NCBI RefSeq assembly: GCF_947499295.1
Contig: NZ_CANMNP010000013.1
Span: forward strand, 62,001-126,000
From: an uncultured Roseibium sp.
GTDB lineage: Bacteria > Pseudomonadota > Alphaproteobacteria > Rhizobiales > Stappiaceae
DNA: 64,000 nucleotides
Reading direction: 5' to 3'
Part shown: positions 1 to 8,568 of the stretch, piece by piece
How positions within the stretch are numbered: position 1 is the first letter of the stretch
Layout of the letters: each line of letters begins with the position of its first letter
The notes under the pieces: generated by a model
What the model was told of the DNA's origin: nothing
Seen by the model: the letters and a program-made list of their open reading frames with translations, nothing else
Databases searched by the model: none
Translations under genes and position numbers: made by a program

Positions 1-2557
1 GACAAACTTTCGGGCCGCGGATTATTGCGGCCTTCTCGGAGGAGGCTTTCGCAGCCTGCCTTATTCTCTGCGCCTCTTGGCCGAGAACGCGGCCCGCCAT
101 TCGATAGACGGTGCTGCAGCGCTGGATGTTCTGGCCCGTAAGGGAGACGCTGTTCCCTTCCGGCCAGCACGCCTTTTGCTGCACGATATGCTGGGGATCC
201 CGGCGCTTATCGATATCATGGCCATGCGCAATCTCCTGGAAGAGCAAGGCGGCGATCCGGGCACTGTCGACATGAGCCTACCGGTTGATCTCGTGATCGA
301 TCACTCCATGTCGATCAATCACTGGGCCGACAGATTTGCTCTGCAGAAGAACATGGATCGCGAGTTTGAAGTCAATCGCGAACGATTTGCGTTTCTGAAG
401 GCCTGTGAAACACGATTTCCCCGTCTGCGCGTCATTCCGCCAGGAGGCGGTATCTGCCATCAGGTCAATCTTGAGTATCTCGGCCAAACCGTTTTGCCGT
501 CTCAAGATGAGGCCGATCTTCTGGTGCCCGACGCCAGTCTTGGCACGGACAGCCATACTCCGATGATCAATGCGCTCGGTGTCATGGGTTGGGGGATAGG
601 TGGACTGGAAGCAGAAGCCATTCTCATTGGGGAAACAACTCCGGTTAACGTGCCGCGGGTGATTGGATTGGAAGTTTCCGGCGCGCCGTCCGGCGACATC
701 ACCGCGACCGATATTGCTCTGGTCGTTGCCGAAAAACTCCGGGCAATCGGTGTTGTGGACACCTTCGTTGAACTTTTCGGTTCCGGGTACCGCGCCTTGA
801 GCGTTGCGGACAGGGCAACGATTGCGAACATGGCGCCCGAATATGGTTCGACCATGGTCTTTTGTCCGGTTGACGAGCGCACTATCGGCTATCTGAACGA
901 CACGGGGCGCAATGAAAGCGCTGCACGCTCGGAAGCATATTGCCGGACACAAAATCTTTGGCTGGAAGGCGTCGATAGCGCTGTCGATTATGACGAAGTT
1001 GTCGAGCTTGATCTGAGCAAAATCGGGCGTTCGGTTTCCGGCCCGTCGAGACCTGAACAGAGGATCGATTTGTCGGACGCGACCGAGAGGCTGAAACTGA
1101 AGGATGAAACCGAGCGCCGGGTTCAGGTCGAAGGGCAAGCGCATGACATCGGCGATGGGGATGTGATCATAGCGGCAATCACCAGCTGCACCAATACGGC
1201 AAACCCTCGCAACATGGTTACGGCCGGTTTGATGGCGCGCAATGCGGTTGCCAAGGGATTGCAAGTCCCTCCGCATGTCAAAACCTCTCTGGCGCCGGGA
1301 TCCCGTGTGGTTGCGAAGTACCTCCAGGAGAGTGGACTGCAAAGCCCGCTGGATTCGCTTGGCTTCGAGGTCGCCGCATTTTCATGTTCGACCTGCAACG
1401 GCATGTCGGGGCCACTGCATCCTGCGCATGAAGCGACGATCAAAGCGCATGATGTGCAGGGAATTGCCGTTTTGTCGGGAAACCGCAATTTTGCCGGGCG
1501 GATCCACCCGCTTGCGTCCCGCAACATGATCGCTTCGCCACCACTGGTCGTGGCCTACGCCTTGATGGGCACGATCCTGAAAGACATTACATCGGAACCG
1601 CTGGGCAGTGACCAGAACGGCGATCCGGTTATGCTGACGGACCTTTGGCCCAGCGTCGATGAAGTGACAAAGATTGTCGAGACGTTCGTGACACCGGACG
1701 AATTCAACAAAAACTACGCCGCAATCAATGATGTGAATGCTGAATGGAACGCACTTGAGACAGATGCCGGCACCTATGACTGGGTTCCGTCGACTTATGT
1801 TTCCTTTCCGCCTTTCGTTCGCGAAATCGAGCGTGAAGCGTCACCGGTTGGCCCCATTACAGGCCTTCGACCTCTGGTCATTTTGGGCGACAGTGTCACG
1901 ACGGATCACATATCGCCATCGGGTATCATCACTCCGGAATCTGAAGCCGGTCAGTTCCTTCAAGAAAAAGGTGTCGCTCCACGCGACTTCAATTCCTTCG
2001 GCACCCGACGCGGAAGTTCCGACGTTGTTGTGCGTTCGACCTTTGCCAATTACAGGCTGCGCAATGAAATGACACCCGACAAGGAAGGATCCTGGGCACG
2101 CATTGAACCAGAGGCCGAAGTCACCTCGGTATTCAAAGCGATCCAGACCTATCTCAAGCGAGACCAGAAGCTTGTTGTCATCGGGGGCAGGGAATATGGT
2201 TGCGGCTCTTCAAGAGACACAGCTGCAAAAGCGCCCTGGCTAGCCGGTGTCCGCGCCGTGATCGTTGAGAGTTTCGAGAGGATCCACCGGTCAAACCTGG
2301 TCAACATGGGCATCGCCCCATTGTGTTTTCCGGAAGGTGTCACGCGCAAGACGCTGGGTCTTGATGGCAGTGAAACTTATGACATTGCGTTCAATGAAGA
2401 TCTCACTGGAGCAACGCTGTCAATCAATCGCAAGGATGGCAGCGTCGAAACAACCCCTCTGGATTTGCGGCTCTACAATGACGGCGAGCGTGCAACGTTT
2501 GCTGCAGGTGGACTTTTGCCACGCGCATTCCGGACATTCCTTGCAGGAGCAGCCTGA
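1..2557 (+). CDS. acnD: Fe/S-dependent aconitase, AcnD type (5' end outside window)
   Basis: Aconitase-family [4Fe-4S] hydro-lyase of the AcnA/IRP type. The reading frame is open from base 2 without a start codon, so the N terminus lies to the left; about 850 residues are visible. Cluster ligands can be seen as a Cys in SCTNTANP (codon at 1187-1189) and the Cys pair in CSTCNGM (1385-1396). A C-terminal swivel domain (GREYGCGSSRD) is present. Its stop overlaps the start of a PrpF-family gene. In the methylcitrate pathway AcnD dehydrates 2-methylcitrate and PrpF isomerises the product, which favours AcnD over housekeeping AcnA. No prpB or prpC is visible. The neighbouring tricarboxylate transporter and citryl-CoA-type enzymes suggest that the substrate here may be citrate or an aconitate isomer (inference). 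Confidence 0.85.
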   Translation, partial: TNFRAADYCGLLGGGFRSLPYSLRLLAENAARHSIDGAAALDVLARKGDAVPFRPARLLLHDMLGIPALIDIMAMRNLLEEQGGDPGTVDMSLPVDLVIDHSMSINHWADRFALQKNMDREFEVNRERFAFLKACETRFPRLRVIPPGGGICHQVNLEYLGQTVLPSQDEADLLVPDASLGTDSHTPMINALGVMGWGIGGLEAEAILIGETTPVNVPRVIGLEVSGAPSGDITATDIALVVAEKLRAIGVVDTFVELFGSGYRALSVADRATIANMAPEYGSTMVFCPVDERTIGYLNDTGRNESAARSEAYCRTQNLWLEGVDSAVDYDEVVELDLSKIGRSVSGPSRPEQRIDLSDATERLKLKDETERRVQVEGQAHDIGDGDVIIAAITSCTNTANPRNMVTAGLMARNAVAKGLQVPPHVKTSLAPGSRVVAKYLQESGLQSPLDSLGFEVAAFSCSTCNGMSGPLHPAHEATIKAHDVQGIAVLSGNRNFAGRIHPLASRNMIASPPLVVAYALMGTILKDITSEPLGSDQNGDPVMLTDLWPSVDEVTKIVETFVTPDEFNKNYAAINDVNAEWNALETDAGTYDWVPSTYVSFPPFVREIEREASPVGPITGLRPLVILGDSVTTDHISPSGIITPESEAGQFLQEKGVAPRDFNSFGTRRGSSDVVVRSTFANYRLRNEMTPDKEGSWARIEPEAEVTSVFKAIQTYLKRDQKLVVIGGREYGCGSSRDTAAKAPWLAGVRAVIVESFERIHRSNLVNMGIAPLCFPEGVTRKTLGLDGSETYDIAFNEDLTGATLSINRKDGSVETTPLDLRLYNDGERATFAAGGLLPRAFRTFLAGAA

Positions 2558-3723
2558 TGCAGAACCGGTTACGAGCTGCCTTCTACAGGGGAGGGACCTC
2601 CAAGGCGGTGGTTTTCAACGCTTCGGATTTGCCGGCAGATCGTTCCTTTTGCGACCGGATTTTTCTGCATGTACTTGGCAGCCCGGACGCTTATGGCCGT
2701 CAACTCAACGGCATGGGCGGTGGTTTATCCTCGCTTTCCAAGGCTGTGATCATTGGGCCATCGGATCGCGATGACGCCGATGTCGACTACACGTTCGTTC
2801 AGATCGCCGTCGACGAACCTTTGGCAGATTACGGCTCGGCCTGCGGGAACATGGCCTCGTGCGTCGGTCCATTCGCTGTTGACGAAGGCTTGGTTCAGCT
2901 TGTGCCTGGCCAATCTGAAGCTCTCGTCAGGATCTATGACACCAATACCGACCGGCTTTATCATTCAAGGTTTCCGGTCCGGGAAGGAAAAGCGGTTGAA
3001 GAGGGCGATGTTGCGATCCCGGGTGTGTCGGGAACGGGCGCTCCGGTCGTGCTCGACTTTCTGACCCCTGGAGGGGCCGCAACGGGAAAACTGCTTCCAA
3101 GCGGGAAAGCGCTGGATGAAATCAACGTGGCTGGTATCGGCACGATTGCGATTTCGTTGATCGATGCTGCCAATGCGGTTGTCTATGCGCGCGCGTCCGA
3201 CCTGGGAGCGTCAGCGGCGGATCTGCCCGCACAGCTCGATGCGGATACAAAGCTGATGGCAAAGCTTGAAGACGTGCGCTCAGCAGGCGCCATCGCAATG
3301 GGCATGGCAGTGACCGCAGACAAGGTCAAACGCTCAACCCCGAAGGTCGCTATTGTGGGTGGCCCTTGCCAATTCACTTCGCTTGATGGAGCGACGCACG
3401 GGCCGGAAACGCATGATATCAATGTGAGACTGGTGTCGATGGGCAATTTTCATCGAGCGATTACACTCACCGGAGGCATGTGTACCGCAGTTGCTGCGCA
3501 GGTTCCGGGGTCCCTGGTTCAGGATATTGCGCGCATCGGCGGGAAGGACCTCAGGATTGGAACCCCTTCCGGTGTCTTGATCGTAACGGCGGACGTCAGG
3601 TCCGGCAATCATGGGCCTGAAGCGGTGACCGCCGGGACCTATCGGACCCAAAGGCGCATCATGGAAGGTTCCGTCCTTTATCCGGCAAACTTACAAGAGC
3701 CGCAGGAAGGAACGAGGCTCTGA
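2557..3723 (+). CDS. prpF: PrpF-family aconitate/methylaconitate isomerase
   Basis: This 388-residue protein belongs to the PrpF family (diaminopimelate-epimerase fold), cofactor-independent isomerases acting on 2-methylaconitate, aconitate or 4-oxalomesaconate. Family signatures are the N-terminal FYRGGTSKAVVF, then GMGGG near residue 51 and YGSACGNMASCVGPFA near residue 95, which carries conserved Cys residues. The ATG overlaps the aconitase stop as TGATG, so the two are translationally coupled. Acting with the upstream enzyme, it would interconvert cis and trans isomers of a tricarboxylate. The precise substrate cannot be read from the sequence; trans-aconitate to cis-aconitate fits the transporter context, and 2-methylaconitate is the classic alternative. 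Confidence 0.88.
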   Translation: MQNRLRAAFYRGGTSKAVVFNASDLPADRSFCDRIFLHVLGSPDAYGRQLNGMGGGLSSLSKAVIIGPSDRDDADVDYTFVQIAVDEPLADYGSACGNMASCVGPFAVDEGLVQLVPGQSEALVRIYDTNTDRLYHSRFPVREGKAVEEGDVAIPGVSGTGAPVVLDFLTPGGAATGKLLPSGKALDEINVAGIGTIAISLIDAANAVVYARASDLGASAADLPAQLDADTKLMAKLEDVRSAGAIAMGMAVTADKVKRSTPKVAIVGGPCQFTSLDGATHGPETHDINVRLVSMGNFHRAITLTGGMCTAVAAQVPGSLVQDIARIGGKDLRIGTPSGVLIVTADVRSGNHGPEAVTAGTYRTQRRIMEGSVLYPANLQEPQEGTRL

Positions 3724-3837
3724 CAGTCTTTCCGGCCTGCGATCTCAGCGAAAGTTACCCGGATCACGTTTGTTTTGTTCTTCTGTCCGAGGAACCGTTC
3801 CTTGCTTGACGCCCGACACGAACACTAGGGCCCGTAC

Positions 3838-4878
3838 CTATGGCTGTACCATAGCGTTCAGCCAGGCGCGGATGAACGTGCGACGCTTGAGCTGGTCCAG
3901 ATAAACGAGCAGGCCGGGACCGAGACGGATGGGACGAAAGGCTGCCTCGCGCTGCAAAACACCCGGATCGATCGCGGGCAAGCCGGTCAGTTCCTCGATG
4001 AGCTGACGATTGGAACCCGATACCAGGAAGTCTATGAACTGGCCGGACAGGTCCACGTCCTGGGTTGTCTTGGGAATGAGCACAGTCCGCAGCATGACGG
4101 TGGTAAAATCGTTGAATTGCAGGACATCCAGATCCGGGTTGTCTGGCAGATGTGCTGCCGCGTAGCTGCCAAGCACGTTATAGGCGAGCGCCAGCCGTCC
4201 ATCGGCAACGTCTTGGATCATCTGGCTTGAGCAGCAATAAAGCTGTGCATTCAATCTGCCCATCACCTCGGCCATACGCCAGAGCGACTCCGATTGCCGG
4301 GAGTCTTGTGTTGCAAACAGATAGCCTGCACCGCTTTCCCGGATGTCATAAGTCCCGACTTTGCCGTTGAAACGATCCGGGTTCTCACGCAACAGCGCGA
4401 TCAGTTCATCCCGGTTGGTCGGCGTCGGCAAACCCTGAAATGAGGATTTGGAAAAGGCCAGCACCGCAGGTTCCTGGGTAAAGGCGAACAGACGGTCCCG
4501 CCATTTGGCCCAGTCGGGTAGGGTGCTGGTTTCCGCCGACACGTGACGCAAGGCGAAACCGTCATTGACGAGCTTCGTCTGCAGGTCCATTGCCGATGAC
4601 ATAGCAATGTCGAATTCCGCATTCTCTTCAAAAAGTGCCTTCATCAGCTCGCTGCTGGAGGCGGTGACATAGCGGACCTCTATGCCCGGGTTTCGGGCCT
4701 GATAGGCCTCGATGAGCGGCGCGAAGATGTTGAGATCGCCGGTCGACAGAATGTTGAGCGTTGCCGTACGATTTTCGACCTCAAACAAGCGCTCTTCTTC
4801 GGCGACGAAAGCGCTCGCCGTGGTGATCAAGGCGCAGCACCAGGCGATTAGGCCAACGGTAAGGATATGGACGCGCAT
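3838..4878 (-). CDS. Periplasmic solute-binding protein linked to TctDE
   Basis: This 346-residue protein has an N-terminal signal peptide (MRVHILTVGLIAWCCALITT) and reads like a type-2 periplasmic binding protein of the ABC iron/polyamine/sulfate class: LNILSTGDLNIFAPLIEAYQ early on, then alternating lobes. It is the last gene of a leftward operon, and its start overlaps the 3' end of the sensor kinase gene by 31 bases. No permease or ATPase gene lies beside it. Orphan binding proteins co-encoded with TctE-type kinases may present ligand to the sensor, so an accessory sensing role is inferred rather than transport. The ligand is unknown, with a tricarboxylate the obvious guess. Confidence 0.75.
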   Translation of the reverse strand: MRVHILTVGLIAWCCALITTASAFVAEEERLFEVENRTATLNILSTGDLNIFAPLIEAYQARNPGIEVRYVTASSSELMKALFEENAEFDIAMSSAMDLQTKLVNDGFALRHVSAETSTLPDWAKWRDRLFAFTQEPAVLAFSKSSFQGLPTPTNRDELIALLRENPDRFNGKVGTYDIRESGAGYLFATQDSRQSESLWRMAEVMGRLNAQLYCCSSQMIQDVADGRLALAYNVLGSYAAAHLPDNPDLDVLQFNDFTTVMLRTVLIPKTTQDVDLSGQFIDFLVSGSNRQLIEELTGLPAIDPGVLQREAAFRPIRLGPGLLVYLDQLKRRTFIRAWLNAMVQP

Positions 4879-6233
4879 GTGCCTCTCTTTTCCGGGTTGT
4901 CCGACAGTTTCAGCGTGCCGCCGTGAGCCCGCATGACTTCCTCAACAATGGTGAGTCCAAGCCCGGAGCCAATAATGTCACGGACATTGTTACCCCGGCC
5001 GAACCGCTCGGTCAGGTGTTGCCGGTCGCCATCACCGAGACCGCGTCCCTCGTCGATGACATCGACCCTGACGGTTGATCCAGATTGCAGGATTTCCACC
5101 TTGATGATGCTGTCTTCTGGTGAATACTTGACGGCATTGTCCAGAAGGTTTCGCAACGCGTTCTGCAGCAGGATGGGATCGCCTTCCACCGACCCGATCG
5201 TGTCCGAGCCGGAGCAGGTGATCCTAATATCCTTCAAGTCTGCAGTCGGGCTGATCGACCTGATCACATCCTGAGCGAGCTCCCTCACATGGAGGCGTTC
5301 CTTTTCAAGATTGTCTGAGCGGAGCGCGACCATGGCGTGGTCGAGCAGCTGACCAGCGGAGCGCGAACTCTCGTCCGCAGCACGAATGACTTCTCGCAGG
5401 ATCTGTTTGTTCTCTGGTTTTCGCACGCTGCGCATGGCGATCTCAGACTGGGTTCTGACAGTTGCGAGCGGCGTGCGCACGTGATGCGCGGCTTCGGCGA
5501 TAAAATCTTCGGTTCTTGCAAGTGAAGCACTGAGCCGACCCATGAATGTATTGAGAGACTGCAGCAAGGGAACCAGCTCGGTCGGGGCCGACGTTTCGAC
5601 CGGGCTCAAGTCCTGCGGACCACGGCGCGCGACTGACTGGGCAAGCCTGTTCAATGGCCGCATGGCGTTGTTGGTCGCAAACCAGCTGAGCGCTCCGGAG
5701 AGTACGAAAAATCCAATGCCGGCAGCTGCCGCAGCAATTGAGATCTGCAGAGAAACGGCGGCAAGTCCCAGACGTGTCTGAGCGACAAGGACAGTCAAAA
5801 TCACTGTTTCATCGGCCACGGTCAACCGTCTTGGAAGGGCTGCGATGCGTACTTCGTCACCGCGGTAGATGGCCGTCGCAAAAACCGGATTGCCAGCGTC
5901 AATAGTGGCAGACGGCACTGGCAGGTCATCGTATCCTGTGACGGTCAGATCGTCTGCAGTTATGCGGTAGAACACCCGTTCTTCGGCTATTGACCCAAGC
6001 ATCGACAAGGCTGAATAGGGCACGTCGACAAGGATCTGGCCACGCTCGGCGCGCACAGCCTCAGATATCGCGGTTGCCGAGGCAATCAGGATGTTGTCCT
6101 GGGTGGTTTCAGCCGCCTGCTGAGCGAGCGCACGTACCGTGAAATAGAGTGCCACCGACAGTATGGCCGCAACAAGCAGCAATTGAAGGAGAAGTCGCCG
6201 TCTGAGCGAGCCTCGTGTGCGGACGGCTGTCAT
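4848..6233 (-). CDS. tctE: TctE-type sensor histidine kinase
   Basis: Membrane histidine kinase of 461 residues. One transmembrane helix lies near residues 13-33 and a second near 160-185, with a periplasmic sensor segment of the TctE N-terminal type between them. HAMP-like linker follows, then a dimerisation domain with HHVRTPL (phosphoacceptor His250) and an ATPase domain with NALRNLLDNAVKY, DEGRGL and GSGLGL motifs. It overlaps the response regulator upstream by four bases and the binding-protein gene downstream. TctE/TctD pairs control tricarboxylate transporter genes, and the divergent tctCBA operon next door matches that role. Confidence 0.9.
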   Translation of the reverse strand: MTAVRTRGSLRRRLLLQLLLVAAILSVALYFTVRALAQQAAETTQDNILIASATAISEAVRAERGQILVDVPYSALSMLGSIAEERVFYRITADDLTVTGYDDLPVPSATIDAGNPVFATAIYRGDEVRIAALPRRLTVADETVILTVLVAQTRLGLAAVSLQISIAAAAAGIGFFVLSGALSWFATNNAMRPLNRLAQSVARRGPQDLSPVETSAPTELVPLLQSLNTFMGRLSASLARTEDFIAEAAHHVRTPLATVRTQSEIAMRSVRKPENKQILREVIRAADESSRSAGQLLDHAMVALRSDNLEKERLHVRELAQDVIRSISPTADLKDIRITCSGSDTIGSVEGDPILLQNALRNLLDNAVKYSPEDSIIKVEILQSGSTVRVDVIDEGRGLGDGDRQHLTERFGRGNNVRDIIGSGLGLTIVEEVMRAHGGTLKLSDNPEKRGTCASISLPLA

Positions 6234-6895
6234 GAGGCCGTCATCCTGTAGCCAACGCCTCGCACTGTTTCAATCTTGACGCGCCCTCCCTGAAGCTTTT
6301 TCCGGACACGCCCCACGTAGACCTCGATGGCATTTTCCGAAACGTCTTCGTCATAGGAGAACAAGCGATCGACAAGGTGCGACTTTGAAAAGATCATGTC
6401 AGGAGCTGAAAAAAAGACCTCGAGCAACCGCAGTTCCCGGTTCCTGAGGTCCGAGACGTTTCCGGCAACCGCAACGGTTCCCGCTAGAGGATCGAACACA
6501 ACATCCTGGAAGGTTTTCTGATTTCGCGATGCGCCCTGTCGTCGCCGAAGCACTGCTCTGCAGCGGGCTTCGAGTTCGGAAAAGTCGAATGGTTTGGTGA
6601 TGTAGTCGTCCGCACCAAGGTCGAGCATCCGGACGCGGTCCGACACTTCGGAACGTGCTGTCAAAACAATGACCGGCGTATCGTTGTCGCCTGTGCGGTG
6701 TCTTTCCAGGAAGGTGCGCCCATCCCCGTCGGGCAACATGATATCAAGCAGTATGAGCTCATAGCCGGTGCTGGCCAAACAGACAGCGGCCGTTTCCAGA
6801 TCGGGTGCATGATCAACGACATGACCGTCAAGGCTCATGCGCTCGACGATGGCTTTTGCCAGTTTCTCATTGTCCTCGATCAGTAGGAAGCGCAT
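6230..6895 (-). CDS. tctD: TctD-type OmpR-family response regulator
   Basis: A 221-residue regulator with an N-terminal receiver domain (acidic pocket IEDN, phosphoacceptor Asp51 in LLDIMLPDGDG, LTAR, and Lys in ITKPFD) and a C-terminal OmpR/PhoB winged helix ending in VRGVGYRMT. It is first in a leftward operon with the kinase and binding protein, and diverges from tctC. It probably activates the tctCBA operon when the kinase detects a tricarboxylate. A palindrome at 6932-6947 in the divergent promoter region is a candidate binding site. Confidence 0.92.
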   Translation of the reverse strand: MRFLLIEDNEKLAKAIVERMSLDGHVVDHAPDLETAAVCLASTGYELILLDIMLPDGDGRTFLERHRTGDNDTPVIVLTARSEVSDRVRMLDLGADDYITKPFDFSELEARCRAVLRRRQGASRNQKTFQDVVFDPLAGTVAVAGNVSDLRNRELRLLEVFFSAPDMIFSKSHLVDRLFSYDEDVSENAIEVYVGRVRKKLQGGRVKIETVRGVGYRMTAS

Positions 6896-6931
6896 GCCAA
6901 TTCAGCCGTTTGTCGTTGTTTTTTGTTAGCG

Positions 6932-6947
6932 TGACAGGTTCCTGTCA
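6932..6947. promoter_or_regulatory. Palindromic candidate TctD site in the tctD-tctC promoter region
   Basis: TGACAGG-TT-CCTGTCA is a perfect inverted repeat (7-bp arms, 2-bp centre) in the 117-bp gap between the divergent tctD and tctC genes. Its position suits a transcription-factor site controlling one or both promoters. Assignment to TctD is inference from location only, since OmpR-family regulators often prefer direct repeats. Confidence 0.5.
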
Positions 6948-7012
6948 GCTTTCCCAATACTTTTGTTGTTTGCAAGGGGCTCGTTAAGCCCCAGCGTGTC
7001 TGGGAGGATAAT

Positions 7013-7993
7013 ATGACACTTTTGAAAATGACCCGACGGGTCGTTCTGGCTGCTGCTGCGGTCTCTTTCTCATTTGCAACTCCGTCCTTTGCAGAACCTG
7101 CTGTCGACAGCATTCACTTTCTCATCCCCGGCGGTGCCGGCGGTGGCTGGGATGGAACTGCGCGCGGTACGGGTGAAGCCCTGACAAAGGCCGGCCTTGT
7201 TGGCACAGCTTCTTATGAGAATATGTCCGGCGGCGGCGGTGGCAAAGCGATCGGTTTCCTGATCGAAAACGCCGACAGCAACCATGGCACGCTCATGGTC
7301 AACTCCACGCCGATCGTGATCCGTTCGTTGACGGGTGTGTTTCCGCAGAACTTCCGTGATCTGACCCTGGTTGCCGGTACAATCGGCGACTATGCAGCAC
7401 TCGTGGTGCCTGCCGACGGCGAAATCAAGGATGTCAACGGCCTGATCGAGGCTTTCAACGCGGATCCTGCCGGGACCGCGATCGGTGGCGGTTCCGTGCC
7501 GGGTGGTATGGACCATCTGGTCGCTGCAATGGTGTTCCAGGCAGCGGGCGCTGACCCGGTTGCCATGAAATACGTGCCTTATGACGGTGGCGGCAAGACC
7601 ATGGCTGGTCTGCTTTCCGGTGAAGTCCAGGCCGTTTCCACGGGCTTCTCTGAAGCCGTTGAACTGGCCAAGGCGGGTGAAGTGCGCATCATTGGTGTGA
7701 CGGCGCCTGAGCGTGTTGAGGCCTATGCAGATGCACCGACCATGGTCGAGCAAGGCAACGACACCACTTTCGTCAACTGGCGCGGTTTCTTTGCTGCACC
7801 TGGTCTTCCGGCAGACAAGCTGGCCGCTTACCAGGGCGCAATTGCCAAAATGTACGAAACCGATGAGTGGGAAGAAGTTCGTGCTCGCAACGGTTGGGTG
7901 AATATCCACAATCCTGGTGACGACTTCCGTTCCTTCCTTGAAGAGCAGGAAAAGTCCATCGGCGATCTGATGAAGAAGCTCGGCTTCCTCTGA
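7013..7993 (+). CDS. tctC: TctC tricarboxylate-binding protein
   Basis: Periplasmic binding protein of the tripartite tricarboxylate transporter family, 326 residues. It has a signal peptide (residues 1 to about 27, cleavage near PSFA-EP) and family motifs LIPGGAGGGWDGTARG, NMSGGGGGKAIGF and GGGSVPGGMDH. A GGGAGG-type ribosome site (gggaggataat) sits directly before the ATG. It heads an operon with tctB and tctA and would capture citrate-like tri- or dicarboxylates and deliver them to TctAB. The ligand cannot be read from sequence, but downstream CoA-transferase and citryl-CoA lyase-like genes favour a tricarboxylate. Confidence 0.92.
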   Translation: MTLLKMTRRVVLAAAAVSFSFATPSFAEPAVDSIHFLIPGGAGGGWDGTARGTGEALTKAGLVGTASYENMSGGGGGKAIGFLIENADSNHGTLMVNSTPIVIRSLTGVFPQNFRDLTLVAGTIGDYAALVVPADGEIKDVNGLIEAFNADPAGTAIGGGSVPGGMDHLVAAMVFQAAGADPVAMKYVPYDGGGKTMAGLLSGEVQAVSTGFSEAVELAKAGEVRIIGVTAPERVEAYADAPTMVEQGNDTTFVNWRGFFAAPGLPADKLAAYQGAIAKMYETDEWEEVRARNGWVNIHNPGDDFRSFLEEQEKSIGDLMKKLGFL

Positions 7994-8021
7994 TCATCGT
8001 TCAGCAAAGCTGATACGCAAG

Positions 8022-8047
8022 ACACGTCCGGGACTCCCCGGGCGTGT
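8022..8047 (+). terminator. Intergenic hairpin between tctC and tctB (attenuator/processing)
   Basis: ACACGTCCGGG (8022-8032), loop ACTC, then CCCGGGCGTGT (8037-8047) form an 11-bp stem with one G-U pair. No T-run follows, so it is more likely an mRNA-stabilising or partially terminating element that lifts tctC expression above tctBA than a full terminator. That role is known for binding-protein operons and is inferred here. Confidence 0.6.
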
Positions 8048-8075
8048 CGCCTAATCCAAAAAAACGGGGGGAACG

Positions 8076-8567
8076 ATGGCGCTTGATCGCTGGCTGGCAC
8101 TAGTCATCTTGTTGATCTGCCTAGCCTATGGCTATGCAGCTTACTTCACCATGGACGCGCTTTTGCCGCCGATCATGCAACGCAGCCCAATCTGGCCATC
8201 AAGCTTTCCCAAAGTCTTGGCCATTGGCGGAATTCTTCTTTCGCTGAGTATTCTGCTCGGTCTTGAAAAATCCCCTGACAAGAAAGACGCTGCCGATATC
8301 AATCTGTCGCGTCTTCATGAATATAAGGTCGGTCAGGCTGTTCTGCTGCTGGGCCTGATGGTTGCCTATGCGCTGCTGCTGCGGCCGCTTGGGTTCCTTA
8401 CCTCCACCTTTCTCTTTCTCACGGTTGGCAGCTACATTCTCGGTGAGCGCCGCTATGTCATGATGATCGTGGTCGCGGCCATTGCCGCTGGCACGGTCTG
8501 GTACCTTGTGGACGTGGTGCTAGGCATCTTCTTAAGTCCATTCCCGTCTTTTCTGATTGGAGGCTGA
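8076..8567 (+). CDS. tctB: TctB small membrane subunit
   Basis: A 163-residue membrane protein with four predicted helices, beginning near residue 5 and ending near 158, which is the usual size and topology of the small TctB/DUF1468 subunit. A purine-rich ggggggaac ribosome site precedes the ATG. It lies between tctC and tctA, and its TGA sits two bases before the tctA start. It forms the inner-membrane complex with TctA; sequence conservation in this family is low, so the call rests mainly on topology and context. Confidence 0.88.
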   Translation: MALDRWLALVILLICLAYGYAAYFTMDALLPPIMQRSPIWPSSFPKVLAIGGILLSLSILLGLEKSPDKKDAADINLSRLHEYKVGQAVLLLGLMVAYALLLRPLGFLTSTFLFLTVGSYILGERRYVMMIVVAAIAAGTVWYLVDVVLGIFLSPFPSFLIGG

Positions 8568-8568
8568 G

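Noticed and set aside
278..1342. Long leftward open frame of 354 codons
   Set aside because: It lies antisense within the aconitase gene, has shadow-like composition (His, Arg, Asn rich) and no recognisable family.
7070..7909. Leftward open frame of 279 codons antisense to tctC
   Set aside because: The rightward frame is an unmistakable TctC; the antisense frame has no domain and no ribosome site.
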